Shown here: piece after piece, positions 1 through 4,341 of the stretch
How positions within the stretch are numbered: the stretch's first letter is position 1
How the letters are laid out: each line of letters opens with the position of its first letter
Assembly (NCBI GenBank): GCA_017407765.1
Contig: JAFQVZ010000264.1
Coordinates: 1-6,263 of the forward strand
Direction of reading: 5' to 3'
DNA: 6,263 nt
From: Clostridia bacterium
Lineage (GTDB): Bacteria > Bacillota > Clostridia > Oscillospirales > Butyricicoccaceae
The notes under the pieces: model-generated
The model's database searches: none
Told to the model about the DNA's origin: nothing
The model's input: only the letters and a program-made list of their open reading frames with translations
Translations under genes and position numbers: made by a program

Positions 1-401
1 AGACCCACCTTGCCTGCTCGGTGGCCAACGAGCTCATGACGAGGGGTAAGCCGGTGGTGTGCCTGACGGCGGTGGAGGTGCTGAGAAACGCCAAGAAGCA
101 CTTTGACCAGCGCAGCGACCGCGACCCCGTTGATGCCTACTGCGCCGTGCCGCTGATGATCATCGACGACCTGGGCAAGACCCAGCACACCGACTGGGCG
201 CTGGAGACCCTGTTTGCCATCATCGACAAGCGGTATAAGGATTGCCTGCCCACGGTGGTGACGGCCAACTACGGCCCCGACGGCCTTGTGGAGGCCATGA
301 AGAGCCCGAAGGGCGACACCCTGACGGCACGCACCATCGTCGACCGCCTGAGGGAGATGTGCTTCACCGTCGAGCTGAGGGGCACCAGCCACAGGGCATA
401 A
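1..401 (+). CDS. DnaC/IstB-like AAA+ ATPase (helicase loader), 5' end outside window
   Basis: This is the C-terminal part of a DnaC/IstB-type AAA+ ATPase. In this family the protein binds ATP and loads the replicative helicase DnaB onto DNA, or helps a transposase in the IstB branch. The frame is open from the first base: bases 1-2 fit the end of a Lys codon and the next codons read THLACSVANELM, the usual continuation of a Walker A GxGKT followed by HLA. An ATG at base 21 falls inside this helix and is not the real start. Downstream are a Walker B (PLMIIDDLGK), a sensor-1-like TANY where TSN is usual, and a distal RTIVDRLREMC segment matching the SRL arginine-finger region. The stop is TAA at 399-401. 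No transposase gene lies downstream, so a DnaC-like loader (chromosomal or prophage) is preferred over IstB, but the upstream gene that would decide this is missing. Confidence 0.85.
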   Translation, partial: THLACSVANELMTRGKPVVCLTAVEVLRNAKKHFDQRSDRDPVDAYCAVPLMIIDDLGKTQHTDWALETLFAIIDKRYKDCLPTVVTANYGPDGLVEAMKSPKGDTLTARTIVDRLREMCFTVELRGTSHRA

Positions 402-424
402 AAAAAACCGCCCCGAAGGGCGGC
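401..424 (-). terminator. Intrinsic terminator with UUCG tetraloop for the DUF1295 gene
   Basis: The arms CCGCCC (408-413) and GGGCGG (418-423) form a perfect 6-bp GC stem. Read on the minus strand the loop is TTCG, giving the very stable C(UUCG)G tetraloop, and the stem is followed at once by seven T residues (401-407). It sits 10 bases past the stop codon of the minus-strand gene ending at 434. On the plus strand the stem is followed only by CTTTGAAAG, so it would terminate the convergent DnaC-like gene less well. Confidence 0.88.
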
Positions 425-433
425 TTTGAAAGA

Positions 434-1240
434 TCATGCCACAAGGAACTTATATTTCTCTACACTGTAGAGGGGAACAAAGGGCAGCAGGATAGGAACG
501 CTCTTAACATAGGCCTGATACTCGGGGTCGGCGCCATAATTGCGGTTCTGCCTGAGCTCGAGGCGGCGTGCGCCCGAGAACATGACAAAGATAATGCCGA
601 TATATCCCGTCAGAGCCACCGCCCACTGGCCAACGCCCGACAGAATATTAGCACCCGACAGCAGAACACCGGTCCAGAAGATCATTTCACCCAGATAGTT
701 GGGACATCTGACGATCTTGAAGAGGCCGCTGTCGCAGAAACGCCTGGGATTTTTCTTTTTGGAGGCGTTCTTCTGAAGGTCGGCCGCCGACTCGAAGATG
801 AGGCCGAAAGCCATTACGGCACAGCCCAGCCATGTAAGGGCATCGGTGCCGGCGCCGTTGTGGAGGCGGTAGAATACAGCCGAGACCTGAAGGACATAGA
901 GAGCAGCACAGGTGACCCAGATGGCGCACTTTACACCAAAAGGCATGGTGCTGCCGTCCTTGATCTCGGTCTTCATGGCTTTGTTATAAGCCGAACTCTT
1001 AAGCTCGCGGATGAGCAGATAGCCGCCGAGGCGGATGCCATAGGCGATGAAAAGGACAAGGGCGAGGGTGGTTCCGGGAGTGAGAGTATCTCTGAAGAGA
1101 TACAGCATCAGTCCGCCGAGGCCGGCAATAGAGAAGCCGTAGCCAAGGGAGATGAAATAGACATACTTGTAGAAGCCGATCGAGCTGATCAGCAGTGCGG
1201 CGGCACAGAGCAGCCAGAAAGCATTTGGAAATGCAGACAT
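434..1240 (-). CDS. DUF1295 family membrane protein (steroid 5-alpha-reductase C-terminal-like)
   Basis: This 268-residue integral membrane protein belongs to the DUF1295 / steroid 5-alpha-reductase-like group, which is related to the isoprenylcysteine methyltransferase fold. Hydrophobic spans are visible near residues 7-22, 27-49, 57-77, 104-124, 135-150, 187-200 and 206-222. The family core is intact: E150-S-A-A-D154-x-Q-K157, NP at 164-165, SGLF (171-174), then RCPNYLGE (178-185) and WTG (189-191), with a C-terminal Y235/Y244 region. In better-known relatives this core binds a nucleotide or SAM cofactor; the substrate here is unknown. The start is well fixed: AAGGAGG (1249-1255) lies 8 bases before the ATG. 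The gene has its own promoter at 1280-1307 and its own terminator at 401-424, so it is monocistronic. The stop is TGA. Family assignment is confident; biochemical function is not. Confidence 0.9.
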   Translation of the reverse strand: MSAFPNAFWLLCAAALLISSIGFYKYVYFISLGYGFSIAGLGGLMLYLFRDTLTPGTTLALVLFIAYGIRLGGYLLIRELKSSAYNKAMKTEIKDGSTMPFGVKCAIWVTCAALYVLQVSAVFYRLHNGAGTDALTWLGCAVMAFGLIFESAADLQKNASKKKNPRRFCDSGLFKIVRCPNYLGEMIFWTGVLLSGANILSGVGQWAVALTGYIGIIFVMFSGARRLELRQNRNYGADPEYQAYVKSVPILLPFVPLYSVEKYKFLVA

Positions 1241-1248
1241 TTACATAT

Positions 1249-1255
1249 CCTCCTT
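1249..1255 (-). promoter_or_regulatory. Ribosome binding site of the DUF1295 gene
   Basis: The minus strand reads AAGGAGG, a full match to the anti-Shine-Dalgarno consensus, 8 bases upstream of the ATG at 1240. It fixes the start codon. Confidence 0.85.
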
Positions 1256-1279
1256 GAAAATATTTGAAGTGTAAAGATG

Positions 1280-1307
1280 ATTGTAGCACTTTGGATAATA
1301 TTTTCAA
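1280..1307 (-). promoter_or_regulatory. Sigma-A-type promoter of the DUF1295 gene
   Basis: On the minus strand a -35 box TTGAAA (1302-1307) is followed after 16 bases by TACAAT (1280-1285). The -10 box is preceded by TGC, making it an extended (TGN) -10. The predicted RNA starts near 1273, giving a leader of about 30 bases that contains the AAGGAGG site. The -35 box overlaps the TGA (1304-1306) that ends the open frame running out of the upstream nitroreductase remnant. Confidence 0.65.
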
Positions 1308-1357
1308 GCGGCGTAAAATATGATGAGATGCTTGTTTAAAGGATGCGGGATAAGCAT

Positions 1358-1390
1358 AAAAAATAAGACCTCACCAAAAGGTGAGGTCTT
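1358..1390 (-). terminator. Intrinsic terminator of the AEC/nitroreductase-remnant unit
   Basis: A perfect 11-bp stem, AAGACCTCACC (1365-1375) with GGTGAGGTCTT (1380-1390), closes a 4-base loop. On the minus strand it is followed by A and six T residues (1358-1363), so it stops leftward transcription coming from the AEC gene. The plus-strand side lacks a T tract. The hairpin directly abuts the last recognisable nitroreductase codons, so it now lies in the position where the rest of that gene should be. Confidence 0.85.
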
Positions 1391-1540
1391 GTCCTGATCG
1401 CCGAGGACGACGATGGCACAGTCGGCGTTCTCCAGCATCTTTGCCGAGCCTACGCGGCAGTCGGAGAGATACTTAAGGTTTTCTTTGTCGCGGACAACGA
1501 CAAAATGCCAGGGCTTGGAGTTGTGGCCTGATGATAAGTC
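1388..1540 (-). pseudogene. Nitroreductase-family gene remnant (internal fragment, about 50 codons)
   Basis: In the minus-strand frame starting at 1540, the translation reads SSGHNSKPWHFVVVRDKEN, then a run ending CAIVVLGDQDK. This matches the part of FMN-dependent nitroreductases that follows the first helices: the (A)PSGHNxxPWxFVVV cofactor-binding segment, the RDKE-L-YL helix start and the ENADxAIVVLGD strand. Nothing precedes it: the frame opens at a TGA inside the last codons of the AEC gene, with no start codon or ribosome binding site. After DQDK the homology stops and the frame runs through the terminator hairpin to a TGA at 1304-1306. It therefore lacks the N-terminal quarter and roughly the C-terminal two thirds expected of a 170-200-residue family member. 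This is a gene relic left by deletion on both sides. Recognition of the family is by motif, without alignment. Confidence 0.75.
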
Positions 1541-2415
1541 TATATCATCATTTCAAACAGCATAAAAACCAGCGGAATGGTGAGGCAGGACAAAAGGTGG
1601 GAAACAAGGGCCATGCCTGCCGCCTCGGAGGTGTCCATGCCATAGGCGCTGGGGATGACGACGGTGGAAAGCCCCAGCGGCATCGCAAGGTTGCAGACGG
1701 TGCAAAGCTCGAGGGGATAGGGCAGGGGGATAAAGCTCAGGATAACAATGGCGGCGATGGGGATAACAAGCAGCCTGATGGCTGACACGATGTAGAGAGA
1801 GGCCTTGCTCAGGGTGGCCTTGAGGTCGAGCTGAGCCACCGTCATGCCGGTGAGCAGCATTGCGATGGGCGACATACATCCGCCGAGGGAGGAGGCGCAG
1901 GAGGCGATGAAGGGAGGCAGAGGGGGACCAACGAGGCCGATGGCCATGCCGACGATCATCGAGATGAACATGGGGTTTATAAGGGCTTTGAGATTGGAGA
2001 GGACCGACTTCTTTTCGCCCGTCTGAGGCATCAGAAGATAGGGCACGCCCCACACGTAGATGAACATCCAGAAGGGCAGGACGAACACCAGATATTCGAG
2101 GAATATGTCGGGGAAAATGGCCGAAACGACGGCATTTCCCACAAAACCGAAGTTGGAGAAGGCGAGACCATAGGTATAGATCTTTCTGATATACTCGTCC
2201 TTTGTGCATTTCTTTGCGATAAACACTGCAAGGGGCATGGTGGGAAGGATGACGGCAAAGCCCATCATCAGATACTGCCATGCCACCGAGAGGCGCTCGA
2301 CGGTGAAGTTGGTCATAAAGGTCGAAAGGACCAGTGCGGGGATAAATAGGGTGTTCTCCAGCTTGGAGAGCAGGGCATCGCTGCCCATTGGGACAATGCC
2401 TTTACGCACCAGCAT
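1540..2415 (-). CDS. AEC (auxin efflux carrier) family transporter, main open part of an interrupted gene
   Basis: This 291-residue open frame is nearly all of an AEC-family (TC 2.A.69) membrane carrier; relatives export or import small organic acids such as malate. The protein is a series of hydrophobic helices in two halves. Diagnostic features are LSKLENTLFIPALVLSTF near the start, LAFSNFGFVGNAVV (84-97), INPMFISMIVGMAIGL starting the second half, MLLTGMTVAQLDL, and a C-terminal stretch with VVIPSAYGMDTSEAAGM and SHLLSCLTIPLV. The first helix is missing from this frame: 22 codons upstream lie in the same frame but are separated by a TAG at 2416-2418 (see the entry for 2416-2481). The ATG used here directly abuts that TAG and has no good ribosome binding site, so any product would depend on reinitiation. 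The stop is TAG at 1540-1542. Family assignment is firm; whether a working protein is made is doubtful. Confidence 0.85.
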   Translation of the reverse strand: MLVRKGIVPMGSDALLSKLENTLFIPALVLSTFMTNFTVERLSVAWQYLMMGFAVILPTMPLAVFIAKKCTKDEYIRKIYTYGLAFSNFGFVGNAVVSAIFPDIFLEYLVFVLPFWMFIYVWGVPYLLMPQTGEKKSVLSNLKALINPMFISMIVGMAIGLVGPPLPPFIASCASSLGGCMSPIAMLLTGMTVAQLDLKATLSKASLYIVSAIRLLVIPIAAIVILSFIPLPYPLELCTVCNLAMPLGLSTVVIPSAYGMDTSEAAGMALVSHLLSCLTIPLVFMLFEMMI

Positions 2416-2481
2416 CTATCCGGCCGCCAGCAGCAGCACCAGAAAGGCCATCTGATTAAGGGTAGGGAGGAAAACTGTCAT
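2416..2481 (-). pseudogene. Original 5' end of the AEC gene, cut off by an amber codon at codon 22
   Basis: From an ATG at 2481 the minus strand reads MTVFLPTLNQMAFLVLLLAAG and then TAG (2416-2418), after which MLVRKGIVP continues in the same frame. This is the usual first transmembrane helix of AEC carriers, which typically runs on as G-Y-x-L-x-x-K-G; a Tyr codon (TAT or TAC) changed to TAG explains the interruption with one substitution. The start at 2481 has a proper ribosome binding site (2490-2497) whereas the ATG at 2415 has none. With the stop ignored the protein would be 313 residues, a normal family length. Either the gene is inactivated, or translation restarts at the adjacent ATG (TAG-ATG). 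Confidence 0.8.
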
Positions 2482-2489
2482 ATATAAAG

Positions 2490-2497
2490 CTTCCTTT
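2490..2497 (-). promoter_or_regulatory. Ribosome binding site of the original AEC start
   Basis: The minus strand reads AAAGGAAG, 8 bases before the ATG at 2481. It shows that the ancestral start was at 2481, upstream of the amber codon, and not at 2415. Confidence 0.7.
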
Positions 2498-2513
2498 CAT
2501 TCTGTATAGCTAT

Positions 2514-2542
2514 ATATTAAAGCAAAAGCCCTCTGTCTTCAA
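2514..2542 (-). promoter_or_regulatory. Possible promoter of the AEC gene
   Basis: On the minus strand TTGAAG (2537-2542) and TAATAT (2514-2519) are spaced by 17 bases, each matching four of six consensus bases. RNA would start near 2507, about 25 bases before the original ATG. A perfect 10-bp palindrome, TATAGCTATA (2505-2514), covers the predicted start point and could be an operator, although it is short and AT-rich. The call is by eye only. Confidence 0.4.
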
Positions 2543-2566
2543 GGAAAGATTTTATGCGAATGGGGC

Positions 2567-2595
2567 TTCTCAAAATCTGTGGTTTAGAGTAAAAT
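2567..2595 (+). promoter_or_regulatory. Possible promoter of the ABC transporter operon
   Basis: TTCTCA (2567-2572, four of six consensus bases) and TAAAAT (2590-2595, five of six) are spaced by 17 bases, upstream of the ATPase start at 2630. The AT-rich palindrome ATATTAATAT (2594-2603) overlaps the end of the -10 box. A TATAAA at 2601-2606 is an alternative -10 but lacks a fitting -35. This promoter diverges from that of the AEC gene within the same 148-base gap. Confidence 0.45.
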
Positions 2596-2629
2596 ATTAA
2601 TATAAAGATCAGGCAAAAGGAGTGATCCT

Positions 2630-3508
2630 ATGTATGCCATACGGGCGCAGGGACTGACAAAATATTACGGAAGAACAAGAGGTATAGAGAAGCTCGACCT
2701 GTCGGTGGAGAAGGGCGACTTTTTTGGCTTTATCGGTCCCAACGGAGCTGGCAAGAGCACCTTTATCAGAACCATCCTGGGCCTTATCTCGCCCACTTCG
2801 GGCAGAGCCGAGGTGCTGGGCATGGATATATCCGAAAAAAAGGAAAAGCTGCTGGCGAATGTGGGGTATCTGCCGTCGGAAGCGATTTTTTATGACGGCA
2901 TGAAGGCCGGAAAGGTCATAAAGCTGTCGGCTGAACTTAGAAAGAGAAGCTGCAGCCGTTATGCAGAAGAGCTGTGCGAGCGTCTTCAGCTCGATGTAAA
3001 CAAAAGGTGCGATGAGCTCTCCTTCGGCAACCGAAAGAAGCTGGGTATAATATGCGCCCTTCAGCACGAGCCTGAGCTCATCGTCCTTGACGAGCCCACA
3101 AGCGGCCTCGACCCTCTTATGCAGCGCGAGTTCTGGAATATCCTGCACGAGCATAACCGTAGGGGAGCCACCATCTTCTTGTCGAGCCATATCCTGTCGG
3201 AGATCCGAAATAACTGCAGAAATGCCGCCATAATCCGCGGCGGCAGCATCATAGCGACGGGCAGCGTTTCGGAACTTTCGAAGACCGATGCACGAAGAGT
3301 TGCCATCATGGGAAGCGCCGATATTTCCGCCCTTGAGGGTGTGCGCGCTCTTGAAAAGAACGAGCAGGGCATGAGCTTTCTTTACAGCGGAGAGGCATCA
3401 TCGCTGCTCAGAGCGCTGGCCTGCGGCGATGTCCGCGGCATAACCATCACCGAGCCGGGCCTTGAAGAGATATTCATGCACTATTATGAAGAGGAGGCGG
3501 CAGAATGA
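2630..3508 (+). CDS. ABC transporter ATP-binding protein (BcrA/NatA-like)
   Basis: This is the 292-residue ATPase of an ABC-2-type exporter; it hydrolyses ATP on the cytoplasmic face to drive the permease encoded next. In order it has an aromatic A-loop (Y12/Y13), Walker A GPNGAGKST (36-44), a Q-loop region reading YLPSE (80-84) where the Gln is replaced as in many BcrA-type ATPases, a signature LSFGN (130-134) in place of LSGGQ, Walker B LIVLDEP (150-156) with the catalytic Glu155, a D-loop SGLD (158-161) and the switch His187 in LSSH. Residues from about 215 form a C-terminal extension common in this group. The start is supported by AAGGAG (2617-2622) 7 bases upstream of the ATG. The stop overlaps the permease start (ATGA), which implies translational coupling. 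The substrate cannot be read from the sequence; relatives export peptides, antibiotics or ions. Confidence 0.93.
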   Translation: MYAIRAQGLTKYYGRTRGIEKLDLSVEKGDFFGFIGPNGAGKSTFIRTILGLISPTSGRAEVLGMDISEKKEKLLANVGYLPSEAIFYDGMKAGKVIKLSAELRKRSCSRYAEELCERLQLDVNKRCDELSFGNRKKLGIICALQHEPELIVLDEPTSGLDPLMQREFWNILHEHNRRGATIFLSSHILSEIRNNCRNAAIIRGGSIIATGSVSELSKTDARRVAIMGSADISALEGVRALEKNEQGMSFLYSGEASSLLRALACGDVRGITITEPGLEEIFMHYYEEEAAE

Positions 3509-4290
3509 CGGTGTTTAAACATGAACTCAGCCGGGGCAGGACGAGCTTTGCTGTGTGGACGGTATGTGTTGCCCTCCTTCTTTCGGCGTGCGTGTGTCTG
3601 TTTCCCGAGATGAAGGGCGAGATGGAGAATGTCAGCGATATTTTCTCGTCTATGGGCAGCTTCACGGCAGCATTCGGCATGGACAGGCTGGACTTCGGAA
3701 CATTGTTGGGCTACTATGCCATCGAATGCGGCAACGTGATCGGGCTCGGCGGCGCGTTTTTTGCCTGCCTGACGGCATCGGTCATCCTAAGTAAGGAAGA
3801 AAAAGACGGTACAGCCGAGTTTCTGCTGACCCATCCCATTTCGCGCAGAAGCATAGTCACACAGAAGCTCATGGCGGTTTTTGCCCAGATAACCGGCTTA
3901 AATGCGATCGTTTTTCTGGCATCTCTTGCCTCGATGCGCATTGTAGGCGAGGAGATACCCTTTAAAGAGGTCATCCTCATACATCTGGCATACTATCTTA
4001 TGCAGCTCGAGCTGGGAGGCATAGCCTTTGGCATATCGGCGGCATCAAAGCGCGGCAGCATGGGCTTCGGCCTTGGACTTGCAGGGTTGGCCTATTGCCT
4101 CAACCTGATAGCCAACATTGCCGAGAATGTGCGTTTTCTCAAGTATTTCACGCCCTTTGCTTTCTGCGAGGGCGCCGATATAATCAATAACCTTGCCCTT
4201 GAAACAGAATACCTGATCCCCGGAGCCATAATGTGTCTGCTGGGAATAACGGCGGCATATTTTATTTATCTTAAAAAAGATATAGCCTGA
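3505..4290 (+). CDS. ABC-2-type transporter permease
   Basis: This 261-residue membrane protein is the partner of the preceding ATPase. About six hydrophobic spans are visible, near residues 14-34, 70-95, 120-145, 155-180, 186-210 and 235-257, the usual ABC-2 permease layout. Between spans two and three lies a charged cytoplasmic stretch, KEEKDGTAEFLLTHPISR (97-114), which in ABC-2 permeases is the conserved loop that precedes the third span and contacts the ATPase. The protein ends in KKDIA, a short positively charged tail. The ATG shares four bases with the ATPase stop, and a GAGGAGG site (3491-3497) lies inside the ATPase gene 7 bases upstream. Together the two genes make one complete exporter, probably as a dimer of each. 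No regulator or substrate gene lies beside them, so the cargo is unknown. Confidence 0.88.
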   Translation: MTVFKHELSRGRTSFAVWTVCVALLLSACVCLFPEMKGEMENVSDIFSSMGSFTAAFGMDRLDFGTLLGYYAIECGNVIGLGGAFFACLTASVILSKEEKDGTAEFLLTHPISRRSIVTQKLMAVFAQITGLNAIVFLASLASMRIVGEEIPFKEVILIHLAYYLMQLELGGIAFGISAASKRGSMGFGLGLAGLAYCLNLIANIAENVRFLKYFTPFAFCEGADIINNLALETEYLIPGAIMCLLGITAAYFIYLKKDIA

Positions 4291-4299
4291 GATATAAAG

Positions 4300-4325
4300 A
4301 AAAACCACCCGTGAGGGTGGTTTTT
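4300..4325. terminator. Bidirectional intrinsic terminator between ABC operon and serine hydrolase gene
   Basis: AAAAACCACCC (4300-4310) pairs perfectly with GGGTGGTTTTT (4315-4325) around a GTGA loop. The GC core is six base pairs and the A/T flanks give a five-base T tract on each strand. It lies 9 bases after the permease stop and 16 bases from the end of the convergent gene, so it serves both. Confidence 0.92.
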
Positions 4326-4341
4326 CCAATATATGAAACTA

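Noticed and set aside
242..1267. A 341-codon plus-strand open frame crossing the DnaC-like 3' end and the whole DUF1295 gene.
   Set aside because: It starts inside another gene, passes through a terminator hairpin and is antisense to a clear membrane protein; the translation is low-complexity and hydrophilic with no family signature.
1241..1539. The 299-base gap between the DUF1295 and AEC genes as a possible ncRNA or riboswitch.
   Set aside because: It is explained by a promoter, a terminator and the nitroreductase remnant; no other stable conserved-looking structure is visible.
1304..1552. The open minus-strand frame as a small functional gene.
   Set aside because: There is no start codon or ribosome binding site at its beginning, it contains only a central piece of a known enzyme fold, and its tail is made of a terminator hairpin and the next gene's promoter.
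2416..2418. The TAG in the AEC gene as a reassigned (sense) codon.
   Set aside because: The expected residue is Tyr, one base from TAG, and known amber reassignments give mostly Gln or Pyl. If TAG were sense the carrier would also run past its end at 1540 through further TAG codons in a frame without family similarity. No recoding element is visible.
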